A stretch of DNA of 64,000 bases from Terebella lapidaria (taxonomy: Eukaryota; Annelida; Polychaeta; Terebellida; Terebellidae). The position numbers and the translations under genes are program-made. Positions 11,077-23,214 of the stretch are shown piece after piece; the stretch's first letter is position 1; every line of letters starts with the position of its first letter. Under the pieces are notes generated by a model. That model ran no database searches. It was not told where the DNA came from and saw only the letters and a program-made list of their open reading frames with translations. The DNA lies in NCBI GenBank assembly GCA_949152475.1, contig OX424563.1:36590120-36654119 (forward strand). Direction: 5' to 3'.

Positions 11077-13149
11077 TTAGTATACAACTGCCCAACAACC
11101 TATGAAAATAATTTAGAAATCCGAATCTAACCCCATGGAATAGATACATGACAAGTACAAAAGTACCCAATCACAAGCCCGAAGGCTACTGAGTTGATGG
11201 TATCCTCGAGGACAGATTTAACGTCCGCCAGCAGTGACACCGACTCAGTGGTATAAATGTAAGTATCAATCTATTACCACCAATACAATCAAATTTTGAT
11301 GATGCCAATAAGAAACGTAAAATACAACATTTTGCAATAGAAACAAAGCCCGACCAAATAGTTTATCCAAAGACACACTGGCGTCATCAGGGGCAGATGT
11401 AAAGATGATAATAAGCGACATATTAGCCATTTTGTTATCTGACCTTGAAAATGAGATCAAAGGTCAAATTCTAGATCACCAAAATATTCAGCATACATCA
11501 TTTCCTATATGTTCACTATGGACCCCTAAGCTGTAAATTTGATAATAAGCGAGATATAAGCCATTTTGTATTCTGACCTTGAAAATAAAAAGACTAACCT
11601 TGAAATTTAGGTCAAGGGTCAAATTCAAGGTCACTAGAATATTCAGCATATATCATTTCCTATATGTTCACAATTGATTCCTAAGCTGCAAAGTCGCTAA
11701 TAAGCAAGATATTGGCCATTTTGTCCTGTGACCTTCAAAATGAGGTCAAGGTCAAATTCAAGGTCACGAGAATATTCAGCATATATCATTTCCTATATGT
11801 TCACAATTGATTCCTAAGCCGTAAAGTCGATAATAAGGGAGATATTAGCAATTTTGTCCTGTGACCTTGGAAATGAGGTCAAAGGTCAAATTCAAGGTCA
11901 CGAGAATATTCAGCATATATCATTTCCTATATGTTCACAATGGATTCCTAAGCTGTAAAGTCGATAATAAGCGAGATATTAGCAATTTTGTGCTATGACC
12001 TTGAAAATAAGGTCAAAGGTCAAATTTGAGGTCATCAGAATATTCAGCGTATATCCTTTCCTGTATGTCCATATTTGATTCCTAAGCTGTAAAGTCGATA
12101 ATAAGCGAGATATTAGCCATTTTGTCCCATGACCTTGAAAATGAGGTCAAAGGTCAAATTCAAGGTCACGTGAATATTCAGCATATATCATTTCCTACAT
12201 GTCAACAATTGATTACTAAGCTGTAAAATCGATAATAAGTGAGATATTAGCCATTTTGTCCCGGGACCTTGAAAATGAGGTCGAAGGTCAAATTCAAGGT
12301 CATGACAATAATCTGCATATATCATTTCCTATATGTTCATAATTGATTCCTAAGCTGTAAAGTCGATAAGAAGTGAGATATAAGCCATTTTGTCCTGTGA
12401 CCTTGAAAATGAGGTCAAAGGTCAAATTCAAGGTCATCAGAATATTCGGTATATATCATTTCTTATATGTCCACAATTGATTTCTAAGCTGTAAAGTCGA
12501 TAATAAGCGAGATATTAGCCATTTTGTTCTTTGACCTTGAAACTGAGGTCAGAGGTCAAACTCAAGGTCACGAGAATATTCAGCATATATCATTTCCTAT
12601 ATGTCCACAATTGATTCCTAGTCTCTAATCTCAATATTAAGAGAGATATAAGGCATAATGTGTCCCATTATAAAGCATAGGAAAATTTAACATGGGAAAG
12701 TCCCATTTGGGCCAAGTTTGGCCCAAAATGGCCCACTTCGATCGATTCAAGCGCAACGAAACTTATACACATCACAGGAGTACATATGAGGAGTGTTGTG
12801 TATCAAAAAGAAAAAAAGTTACTGAACAGTTTTCGAGAAAATGGCCGCCAAAGTCCAAAATCAGGCATTTTTCGTCGAAAACGGCCGCCATTTTGAAAAA
12901 AATGCGAAAATCGAAAAACAAAAAAAAGCCTTTCCTTGAAATATTTTTAGGTATTTTTGTGCAAAATTTCAGGAAGATTCGATCATATACTTTAAAGATA
13001 AAAATGTGAACGGACGACGGACGCAACGCCATGCCAATAGGTTATCGGACCATAGGTCCGGTAACCTAAAAATGTGGACGACGACGACGGACGACGGACG
13101 CAACACCATGCCAATAGGTTATCGGACCATAAGTCCGGTAACCTAAAAA

Positions 13150-14615
13150 TTAGCCCAAGGGCTAAGATAGGTTACCGGACAATTTTGGTTTTAAGCATTG
13201 TAGGTGACATATGATTTTGAGACTTTGTGAATCTTTGTGAATTTCAATGTCTCCATTAGGTATGCCTGCATATGACTTCATATATGTTCATAATACAAAC
13301 ATGTAAGCTTAATCAACAAGTAGTATTTCGTTTGTAGAGGTCAATTTAAGATTTTGAGATTTGCCCTTCAAGGTCGTTTAAGGTCAAGTTCAAGGTCACC
13401 AAAAGATGTGCCATTTATACATGATTTTTTATAGGCTTATACACAATCCTAACCTGTATGTGCAAAAGTTTAAGCTTCAGAGGCCACTTTCAAGATTTCA
13501 AGCCAGACATTTAGCACTCAAGGTCATCCAAGGTCAAAATCAAGGTCATCATTAGTTGTTCCATATATGACTTTCTATATGTTCATAATCCGAACTGAAG
13601 CTCTATCTACATGCATTTCATCTGCAGAGGCAAATTTGGGCATTTTTTTTTACCCCAAAATGACTGTTTTGACCTTTCAAGGTCATCCAAGGTCAAATTC
13701 AAGATCACCACACAAGTCGCCATATATGACTTCCCATTTGAAAGTGCCAATATCTAAGCTCTATCTTCAAGCGTTCTATGAGTACAGTCTCCGCAGCTCC
13801 CATTATGAAGGAAAAAAAGTGCCGAAAATTTTCCAAGTCCAAAAATTTTTTCAAAGGGTGAAAAAAATTTTTTTGTCTAGAAATGGCCCAAAATGGATAG
13901 TAATGCATTTTGGGGCGAAAAAATTTTTTTTCGCTGACTCATCAAAAATTCAAAATGGCCGCCACACGGAGATCGGCGATTCAAGGGCAACAAAACTTAT
14001 ACACGTCACAGAGGTATATAAGAGGAATCTTTTTAAGCAAAAATGTCAAAACTGATCAGACAGCTTTTGAGAAAATACAGACCAGGTGCAAATTTGGGCA
14101 TTTTTCGACCCAAAAATGGCTGTTTTGACCTTTCAAGGTCATCCAAGGTCAAATTCAAGGTCACCACACAAGTCGCCCTATATGACTTTCCATTTGAAAG
14201 TGCCAATTTCTAAGCTCTATTTTCAAGCGTTCTATGAGTACAGTCCGGACAGCTCCCATTATGAAAGAAAAAAGTGCCGAAAATTTTCCAAGTCCAAAAT
14301 TTTTTTCAAAGGGTGAAAAATTTTTTTTGCCCTAGAAATGGTTCAAAATGGATAGTAATGCGATTTGGGACGAAAAAATTTTTTTTCGCCGACCCGCCAA
14401 AAATTCAAAATGGCCGCCACACGGAAACCGGCGAATTTAGGGCAACCAAACTTATACATATCACAGAGGTATATGAGGGGAATCTTTTGAAACCAAAAAC
14501 TCAAGATAAAAATGTTAACGGCGGACGGACGGACGGACGGCTAGACGGCTAGACGGACGACGGACGCAACGCCATGCCAATAGGTTATCGGACCAAAGGT
14601 CCGGTAACCTAAAAA
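13150..14615 (+). mobile_element. Family-1 element F (~455-bp core type)
   Basis: It begins directly at the terminal A-tract of element B, so the two are joined tail to head. The core differs from the 134-bp type. It is built on CAAGGTCATCCAAGGTCA followed by TTCAAGGTCACCACAC, with about 455 bp between equivalent sites (near 13663 and 14115). It ends in a GGAC tract, a GGACC-AAA-GGTCC hairpin and CCTAAAAA. ORFs at 13567-14552 are chance openings. Confidence 0.8.
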
Positions 14616-14625
14616 GGAGAAAAAA

Positions 14626-15703
14626 TTAGCCCAAAGGCTAAGATAGGTTACCGGACAATTTTGGTTTGGCCATGGCAGCATTGGCAGGTAACAGACCTTG
14701 AGATTTACCAATCAAGGTCATCAGTGTGAACTTCGATGTCACCATTACATGTATGTGTGTGGCAATTGATATTCTATATGTTCATAATACAAAGATATAT
14801 CTGGTGGAATAGTTTAGGCCACTCAGGTCAATTTACACATTCCGAGTCAGACATTTGGCACTCAAGGTCATCTGACGTCAAGTTCAAGGTCATCATTAGT
14901 TGTGCCATATATGTCTTCCTATATGTTCATAATCATGATAATGCAAACATGAGCTCTATCTGCAAGCATTTCATCTATAGAGGCAAATCTGGGCATTTTT
15001 TGACCCCAAAATGGCTGTTTTGTCCTTTCAAGGTCACTGAAGGTCAAATTCAAGGTCACCACACGAGTCGCTATATATGACTTCCAATTTGAAAGTGCCA
15101 ATTTCTAAGCTCTATCTTCAAGTGTTTTATGAGTACAGTCCTGACAGCTCCCATTATGAAGGGAAAAAGTGCCGAAAATTTTCTAAGTCCAAAATTTTTT
15201 TCAAAGGGTGAAAATTTTTTTTTGCTCTAGAAATGGCCCAAAATGGATAGTAATGCGATCTGGGGCGAAAAAAATTTTTTTCGCCGACCCGCCAAAAATT
15301 CAAAATGGCCGCCACATGAAAACCGGCAGATTTAGGGCAACCAAACTTATACATATCACAGAGGTATATGAGGGGAATCTTTTGAAACCAAAAACTCAAA
15401 ACTGATCAGACAGTTTTTGAGAAAATGGCCGTCAAAGTCCAAAATTGACCGTTTTTCGACAAAAACGGCCGCCATTTTGAATAAAATGTGAAAATCAAAA
15501 AACAAAAAAATACCTCCTTCTCAAAATATTTTTAGGCATTTTTGTGCAAAATTTCAGAAAGATTCGATCGTTAACTTTAAAGATAAAAATGTTAACGCCG
15601 GACGGACGGACGGACGGCTAGACGGACGGACGGACGGACGGACGGACGACGGACGCAACGCCATGCCAATAGGTTATCGGACCAAAGGTCCGGTAACCTA
15701 AAA
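14626..15703 (+). mobile_element. Family-1 element G, short
   Basis: It starts TTAGCCCAAAGGCTAAG, then AGGTTACCGGAC, and ends with a long GGAC tract and GGTCCGGTAACCTAAAA. It is 1.08 kb with about one copy of the ~456-bp unit. The minus-strand sister at 16206-18187 shares the same 5' end but has about two more units. A 9-base spacer (GGAGAAAAA) separates it from F. Confidence 0.8.
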
Positions 15704-16205
15704 TGGCCGCCAAAGTCCAAAATTGGCCATTTTTCGACAAAAGTGGCCGCCATTTTGGAAAAAACGATTCTGTCGACGAAAAAAAAAAAAGGTCCGGAGA
15801 TATGGGCCCATAGAACATGTTTTGTGAATTACAGCAATATTCATCGACAGATTTTTCCCAGCGTTTGACAACGCCGACACCGACGCCGACGGACGGACGC
15901 AACCTGACGGCAATAGCTTATCAGACCATAGGTTCAGTAAGCTGAAAAGTTATTTGCCGGACGGACGACGGACGAGAAGCCACGACAATAGCTTATCAGC
16001 TAAAAACGTACAAAATCAGATTATTTTTGGGCCGCCATTTTTTTCATTTCATGCAAGGACTGTTACCCAGGTGTAAATGGATATCATGAAGTAAGCGACA
16101 AGGAAACAAGATTCAAAGTTTTATTTATTTTTTTTTGTTCTCGACAAACGCACAACTTGAAACAAACTAGACATAAAAGCCTATAGGCTTTGTGGCATCC
16201 CCCAA
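15704..16205. repeat. Spacer between inverted arms, with 'family-3' tails
   Basis: 15704-15770 repeats the GGCCGCCATTTT portion of the 3' module. At 15850-15945 is a related but distinct terminus: a GAC/GGAC stretch, GCAATAGCTTATCAGACC-ATA-GGTTCAGTAAGCT (two arms), then GAAAA. A second, shorter one ends near 16000 with CAATAGCTTATCAGCTAAAAA. 16006-16205 is unrecognised AT-rich sequence. This is the centre of a large inverted duplication. Confidence 0.5.
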
Positions 16206-18187
16206 TTTTAGGTTACCGGACCTTTGGTCCGATAACCTATTGGCATGGCGTTGCGTCCGTCGTCCGTCCGTCCGTCCGTCCGTCCGTCCGTCCGTCCGTC
16301 CGGCGTTAACATTTTTATCTTTAAAGTCAACGATCGAATCTTTCTGAAATTTTGCACAAAAATGCCTAAAAATATTTTGAGAAGGAGGTATTTTTTTGTT
16401 TTTTGATTTTCGCATTTTTTTCAAAATGGCGGCCGTTTTTGTCGAAAAATGCTCAATTTTGGACTTTGACAGCCATTTTCTCAAAAACTGTCTGATCAGT
16501 TTTGAGTTTTTGGTTTCAAAAGATTCCCCTCATATACCTCTGTGATATGTAGAAGTTTGGTTGCCCTAAATTCGCCGGTTTCCGTGTGGCGGCCATTTTG
16601 AATTTTTGGCGGGTCGGCGAAAAAAAAATTTTTCGCCCCAAATCGCATTACTATCCATTTTGGGCCATTTCTAGGCAAAAAAATTTTTTCACCCTTTGAA
16701 AAAAATTTTGGACTTGGAAAATTTTCGGCACTTTTTTCCTTCATAATGGGAGCTGTCCGGACTGTACTCATAGAACACTTGAAGATAGAGCTTAGAAATT
16801 GGCACTTTCAAATGGGAAGTCATATATGGCGACTTGTGTGGTGACCTTGAATTTGACCTTGGATGACCTTGAAAGGTCAGAACAGCCATTTTTGGGTCGA
16901 AAAATGCCCAAATTTACACCTGGTCTGTATTTTCTCGGAAACTGTCTGATCAGTTTTGAGATTTTTGTTTAAAAAGATTCCTCTTATATATACCTCTGTG
17001 ACGTGTATAAGTTTTGTTGCCCTTGTATCGCCGATCTCCGTGTGGCGGCCATTTTGAATTTTTGACGAGTAGGCGAAAAAACATTTTTTCGCCCCAAATC
17101 GCATTACTATCCATTTTGGGCCATTTCTAGGCAAAAAAAAATTTTCACCCTTTGAAAAAAATTTTGGACTTGGAAAATTTTCGGCACTTTTTTCCTTCAT
17201 AATGGGAGCTGTCCGGACTGTACTCATAGAACACTTGAAGATAGAGCTTAGAAATTGGCACTTTCAAATGGGAAGTCATATATGGCGACTTGTGTGGTGA
17301 CCTTGAATTTGACCTTGGATGACCTTGAAAGGTCAGAACAGCCATTTTTGGGTCGAAAAATGCCCAAATTTACACCTGGTCTGTATTTTCTCGGAAACTG
17401 TCTGATCAGTTTTGAGATTTTTGTTTAAAAAGATTCCTCTTATATATACCTCTGTGACGTGTATAAGTTTTGTTGCCCTTGTATCACCGATCTCCGTGTG
17501 GCGGCCATTTTGAATTTTTGACGAGTAGGCGAAAAAAAAAATTTTCGCCCCAAATCGCATTACTATCCATTTTGGGCCATTTCTAGGCAAAAAAAAATTT
17601 TCACCCTTTGAAAAAAATTTTGGACTTGGAAATTTTTCGGCACTTTTTTCCTTCATAATGGCAGCTGTCAGGACTGTACTCATAAAACACTTGAAGATAG
17701 AGCTTAGAAATTGGCACTTTCAAATGGGAAGTCATATATGGCGACTTGTGTGGTGACCTTGAATTTGACCTTCAATGACCTTGAAAGGTCAAATCAGCCA
17801 TTTTGGGGTCAAAAAATGCCCAGATTTGCCTCTATAGATGAAATGCTTGCAGATAGAGCTCATGTTTGCATTATCATGATTATGAACATATTGGAAGACA
17901 TATATGGCACAACTAATGATGACCTTGAACTTGACGTCAGATGACCTTGAGTGCCAAATGTCTGACTCGGAGTGTGTAAATTGACCTGAATGGCCTAAAC
18001 TATTCCACCCAGATATATCTTTGTATTATGAACATATAGAATATCAAATGCCGCACACATACATGTAATGGTGACATCGAAGTTCACACGGATGACCTTG
18101 ATTGGTAAATCTCAAGGTCTGTTACCTGCCAATGCTGCCATGGCCAAACCAAAATTGTCCGGTAACCTATCTTAGCCTTTGGGCTAA
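16206..18187 (-). mobile_element. Family-1 element m1 (minus), inverted sister of G
   Basis: The 3' terminus (TTTTAGGTTACCGGACC) is at 16206 and the 5' palindrome at 18172-18187. It shares G's 5' leader (the complement of GGTTTGGCCATGGCAGC). It has about two extra copies of the ~456-bp unit, which repeat as near-identical blocks over 16770-17690 (equivalent points 16877 and 17333). Several minus-strand ORFs with the same peptide are repeat shadows. Confidence 0.8.
16770..17690 (-). repeat. ~456-bp tandem unit, two near-identical copies
   Basis: Blocks 456 bp apart share nearly all bases, including TGACCTTGGATGACCTTG and the AAATGGCCGCC-type segment. The close match of the copies points to recent unequal exchange or replication slippage. 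Sister element G has only one unit. Confidence 0.75.
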
Positions 18188-18190
18188 TTT

Positions 18191-19976
18191 TTTTTAGGTT
18201 ACCGGACCTATGGTCCGATAACCTATTGGCATGGCGTTGCGTCCGTCGTCCGTCGTCGTCGTCGTCGTCCACATTTTTATCTTTTTTGTTTACGGGCGAA
18301 TTCTTCTGAAATTTTGCACAAAACTACTTAAAAATAATTCAAGAAGGAGGTATTTTTTAGTTTTTTGATTTTCGCATTTTTTTCAAAATGGCAGCCGTTT
18401 TCGACGAAAAATGCCTGATTTTGGACTTTGGTGGCCATTTTCTCAAAATCTGTTCAGTAACTTTTTTTCTTTTTGATACATAACACTCCTGATATGTACT
18501 CCTATGATGACTATAAATTTCGTTGCGCTTGAATCCCTCGAAGTGGACCATTTTGGCCCAAACTCGGCCCAAATGGGACTTTCCCATGTTAAATTCTCCT
18601 ATGCTTTATTATGCCTAATATCTCACTTAATATTGAGATTAGAGACTAGGAATCAATTGTGGACATATAGGAAATGATATATGCTGAATATTCTCGTGAC
18701 CTTGAATTTGACCTCTGACCTCAATTTCAAGGTCAGAGCACAAAATGGCTGATATCTCGCTTATTATCAATTGTGGACATATAGGAAATGATATATGCTG
18801 AATATTCTGATGACCTTGAATTTGACCTTTGACCCCATTTTCAAGGTCATAGGACAAAATGACTAATATCTCGCTTGTTATCGACTTTACAGCTTAGGAA
18901 TCAGTTATCAACATATAGGAAATGATATATGCAGATTATTGTCATGACCTTGAATTTGACCTTTGACCTCATTTTCAAGGTCACAGGACAAAATGGCTAA
19001 TATCTCACTTATTATCGACTCTACAGCTTAGGAATCAATTGTGGACATATAGGAAATGATATATGCTGAATATTCTGATGACCTTGAATTTGACCTTTGA
19101 CCCCATTTTCAAGGTCATAGGACAAAATGACTAATACCTTGCTTGTTATCGACTTTACAGCTTAGGAATCAGTTATCAACATATAGGAAATGATATATGC
19201 AGATTATTGTCATGACCTTGAATTTGACCTTTGACCTCATTTTCAAGGTCACAGGACAAAATGGCTAATATCTCACTTATTATCGACTCTACAGCTTAGG
19301 AATCAATTGTGGACATATAGGAAATGATATATGCTGAATATTCTGATGACCTTGAATTTGACCTTTGACGGCATTTTCAAGGTCATAGGACAAAATGGCT
19401 AATATCTCGCTTGTTATCGACTTCACAGCTTAGGAATCAGTTGTGAACATATAGGAAATGATATATGCAGATTATTTCATGACCTTGAATTTGACCTTTG
19501 ACCTCATTTTCAAGGTCACAGGACAAAATGGCTAATATCTCACGTATTATCGATTTTACAGCTTAGGAATCAATTGTGGACATGTAGGAAATGATATATG
19601 CTGAATATTCTCGGACCTTGAATTTGACCTCTGACCTCATTCTCAAGGTCCAAGGACAAACTGGCTCATATCTTGCTCCTCTATTGACTGTATGGCTTGG
19701 GAATCAATTGTGGACATGATATAGAAAATGATATACACTGAATATTTTGATGACCTTGAATTTGACCTTTGCCCCTTCATTTTCAAGGCCACAGCACAAA
19801 ATTGCTAATATCTCGCTGATTATTGAATTTACAGCTTAGCAATCAGCTGTCGACATGATATATGCTTAATGTTATATATGCTGAATATTCTCTTGACCTT
19901 GAATTCAACCAGTGACCTGGCTAACATCTAAAATATTAAACATTGTCCGGTAACCTATCTTTGGCCCTTGGCCTAA
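18191..19976 (-). mobile_element. Family-1 element m2 (minus), uninterrupted sister of B
   Basis: The 3' end at 18191 abuts the 5' end of m1 across three T residues; the 5' palindrome-like end (GGCCCTTGGCCTAA) is at 19976. It carries a GTC/GAC simple repeat and the intact GATAAAAATGTGG site that is split in B. Diagnostic differences shared with B include a GACGGCATTTTC monomer (19365 here; 4092 in B). Confidence 0.85.
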
Positions 19977-20700
19977 TTTTTCTTTTCTTTTCTAATGGTG
20001 AAACTTGACTGTTATTATAATACATATACCAGGATTATTGAACACAGGTGGGAGTGAGAGTTCAAATTATAGCAGTTGCTCACTAGACAATTGTCCATCA
20101 GATATTTGTTTTAATCTCAATAGGTATTAAATGTACAGACATGACAGACATTCATAATACAAGCAAAAAGGAAATTATTCTGGGTTCTGACTAAGTAAAA
20201 CAATGATAATTTGGTCACTGCATGTGAAATACAGCTAGAAAACAAAACAATGCATGTAGTTTCATCCAGATAAACACAGTGCTGTTTTAACTGAATACAA
20301 TGAACAATTGACCGGCAAGCAAGGCCCAGGCAGACCTTCAAAGCTGTTATCTTCAGTTTGGGTCATCATTATATAACCACCTATTGTTTTCTTTAGAAAG
20401 GGAAGGAGGGCATTGTTCCAACTTGTTGGTGTTAGTATAGTAAACTGGGGTGAGGGGACAGGAGAGGGGGGGGGGGGAGAGGGGCAGTGCATACAAGTCA
20501 CTGATACATTGCTACATTCATATGCAGATTAGACTGGCTGACAGTGGAGGTGGGGGAGGGAGAGAAGGGGGGGGGGGGGGTATTGCCTTATCACAGGCAT
20601 TACTGAGCAGGGCTCTCATATACTGCACTGGCTGACAGGGCAGAGCCTAGCCTCATGCTGGACATGCAGGCTGCAGTCAGTGAATACAGTAGCATGGCTC
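19977..20700. other. Low-repeat intronic sequence with G-rich tracts
   Basis: No gene is recognised. Two poly-G runs (about 20467-20477 and 20569-20580) sit in GA-rich sequence, which could form G-quadruplexes on the plus strand. ORFs at 20117-20501 (minus) and 20450-20635 (plus) follow the simple sequence and match no known protein. Confidence 0.4.
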
Positions 20701-20734
20701 AGTCACAGTATTACATCTGCATGGGGGCAGGTGA

Positions 20735-21027
20735 GGGAGTCCAAAAAAAAATACACCCAAAAAATTTTTCCCCCTGGAAATTGCCTGAATCAAATTATGA
20801 CATTGACAGGAATCGCCCGATTTTTTTTTCCAAAATGGCCGCTGGCGGCCATCTTGGATTTCGGGTCTCGACGAAAAACAATAGGGGTTAGGAGCAAAGT
20901 ATTTCGGATGAGCTGTGAAAATTTCGGAAAGATAGATTAAGGCGTTCAAGAGTTATGATCCGGAAACCGAACGGCGGAAGAAAAAAAAAAAAAAAAAAAG
21001 AAAAAAAGAAAAAAAAAAAAAAAAAAA
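20735..21027 (+). repeat. Unclassified interspersed repeat with poly(A)-like tail
   Basis: It contains the near-palindrome AATGGCCGCTGGCGGCCAT (20835-20853), then GTTATGATCCGGAAACCGAACGG, then about 45 bases of nearly pure A (20984-21027). Its style resembles the GGCCGCCATTTT-bearing tails of the local elements. The family-1 element H starts at the end of the A-run, another insertion into an A-tract. Confidence 0.45.
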
Positions 21028-23025
21028 TTAGCCCAAGGGCTAAGAAAGGTTACCGGACAATATATATTTCAGATATTAGTATTTTGTCCTGTGACCTTGA
21101 AAATAAGGTCATTGGTTAATTCAAGGACATGATAATATTTGGCATATGTCATTTCTAGTATGTCCACAATTGATTCCTAAGCTGTAAAGTCAATAATAAG
21201 CGAGATATTAGCCATCATGTCCTGTCACCTTGAAAATGAGGTCAAAGGTCGAATTCAAGGTCATAGCAATATTTAGCTTATATCATTTCCTATATGTTCA
21301 TAATTGATTCCTAAACTGATCCTGAAAATGAGGTCAAAGGTCAAATTCAATGTCAAGGCAATAATCTGCATATATCATTTCCTATATGTTCATAATTGAT
21401 TCTAAAGCTGTGAAGTCGATAAGAAGCGAGATATTAGCCACTTTTCCTGTGACCTTGAAAATGAGGTCAAAGGTCAAATTCAAGGTCATTAGAATATTCG
21501 ACATATATCATTTCCTATATGTCCACAATTGATTCCTAAGCTGTAAAGTCAATAATAGGCGAGATATTAGCCATTTTGTGCTCTGACCTTGAAACTGAAG
21601 TCAGAGGTCAAATTCAAGGTCACAGGAATATTCAGCATATATCATTTCCTTTATGTCCACAATTGATCCCTAAGCTGTAAAATCGATAATAAGTGAGATA
21701 TTAGCCATTTTGTTCTGTAACCTTGAAAATGAGGTCAAACGTCAAATTCAAGGTCATCAGATTATTCGGCATGTATCATTTCCCATATGTCAACAATTGA
21801 TTCCTAGGCTGTAAAGTTGATAATAAGCGAGGTATTAGACATTTTGTGCTCTGACCTTGAAACCGAGGTCAGAGGTCAAATTCAAGGTCACGAGAATATT
21901 CAGCATATATCATTTCCTATATGTCCACAATTGATCCCTAAGCTGTAAAATCGATAATAAGTGAGATATTAGCCATTTTGTTCTGTGACCTTGAAAATGA
22001 GGTCAAACGTCAAATTCAAGGTCATCAGATTATTCGGCATGTATCATTTCCTATATGTCCACAATTGATTCCTAGGCTCTAAAGTTGATAATAAGCAAGA
22101 TATTAGACATTTTGTGCTCTGACCTTGAAACCGAGGTCAGAGGTCAAATTCAAGGTCACAAGAATATTCAGCATATATCATTTCCTATATGTCCACAATT
22201 GATTCCTAGTCTCTAATCTCAATATTACGTGAGATACTAAGCTTAATGTGTCCCATTATAAAGCATAGGAGAATTTAACATGGGAAAGTCCCATTTGGGT
22301 GGAGTTTGGGCCCAAAGTAGCCCACTTCGAGCGATTCAAGGGCAACGAAATTTATACATGTCACAGGGGTACATATGAGGAGTGTTATGCATCAACAAGA
22401 ACAAAAGTTACTGAACAGATTTTGAGAAAACGACCGTCAAAATCGAAAATTGGTCATTTTTTAAAGAAAACGGCCGCTCTGACCTTGAGACTGAGGTCAG
22501 GGGTCGAATTCAAGATCACGAGAATATTCAGCATATATCATTTCCTATATGTCCACAATTGATTCCTAGTCTCTAATCTCAATATTAAGTGAGATATTAG
22601 GCATAATGTGTCCCATTATAAAGCATAGGAGAATTTAACATGGGAAAGTCCCATTTGGGCCGAGTTTAGGCCAAAATGGCCCACTTCGAGCGATTCAAGC
22701 GCAACGAAATTTATAGACATCATAGAAGTACATATGAGGAGTGTTATGTATCAAAAAGAAAAAAAGTTACTGAACAGATTTTGAGAGAATGGCCGCCAAA
22801 GTCCAAAATCAGGCATTTTTCGTCGAAAATGGCCGCCATTTTGAAAAAAATGCGGAAATCAGAAAACTAAAAAAAAGCCTTTCCTGGAAATATTTTTAAG
22901 TATTTTTGTGCAAAATTTCAGAAAGATCGGACCATATACTTTAAAGATAAAAATGTGAACGGATGGACGACGGACGCAACGCCATGCCAATAGGTTATCG
23001 GACCATAGGTCCGGTAACCTAAAAA
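21028..23025 (+). mobile_element. Family-1 element H, complete
   Basis: 5' palindrome at 21028, 134-bp core to about 22200, two 3' modules (from 22277 and from 22635), short GGAC tract and terminal hairpin ending CCTAAAAA at 23025. Its leader (ACAATATATATTT, TTAGTATTTTGTCC) matches the element starting at 46335, so the two form a subfamily pair. Confidence 0.85.
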
Positions 23026-23071
23026 ATTCTGCTAAAACCATAAAGGCATTTCTTCCGAAATGCCTTAATAA

Positions 23072-23212
23072 TTAGCCCAAGGGCTAAGAAAGGTTACCGG
23101 ACAATATGCATTTTTGATATTAGCCTTTTATCCTGTGACCTTGAAAATAAGGTCATTGCTCAATTCAAGGTCACAAAAATGTTCAGCATAGAATGTTTAG
23201 CCCTTGGGCTAA
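23072..23212. mobile_element. 141-bp mini element with inverted terminal palindromes
   Basis: It begins TTAGCCCAAGGGCTAAG with AGGTTACCGGAC and runs through one partial 134-bp monomer. It ends with TTAGCCCTTGGGCTAA, the inverted copy of its own 5' palindrome. It lacks the 3' module, simple repeat and 3' hairpin. It has become a MITE-like unit with 16-bp terminal inverted repeats. Confidence 0.6.
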
Positions 23213-23214
23213 TT

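Larger units (their letters stand above)
5222..13072 (+). mobile_element. Family-1 element C, nested in B and itself split
   Basis: Its 5' part is 5222-5701 and its 3' part is 11077-13072; joined length is about 2.48 kb. It begins TTAGCCCAAGGGCTAAG, and its right end CCTAAAAA abuts the resumed element B. It is interrupted by the family-2 element at 5702-11076. It is very similar to element D (6218-8683), and both share the same internal ~368-bp repeat insert, so the two are recent sisters. The 3' module lies at about 12620-13000. Confidence 0.8.
3495..13149 (+). mobile_element. Family-1 element B (TTAGGCC subfamily), split by a 7.85-kb nested insertion
   Basis: Its 5' part is 3495-5221 and its 3' part is 13073-13149; joined length is about 1.8 kb. 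It begins TTAGGCCAAGGGCC and has a GAC-type rather than GGAC-type simple repeat in its tail. The break falls in GATAAAAA/TGTGG. The minus-strand sister at 18191-19976 carries the unbroken sequence, so the insertion is proven inside this window. Related 5' ends occur at 37540, 38746 and (minus strand) 25082. Confidence 0.8.

Noticed and set aside
16167-17683. Series of minus-strand ORFs with a shared peptide (PRNGPKWIVMRFGAK)
   Set aside because: They are shadows of the ~456-bp tandem unit; the same peptide appears wherever the unit occurs, in either orientation.
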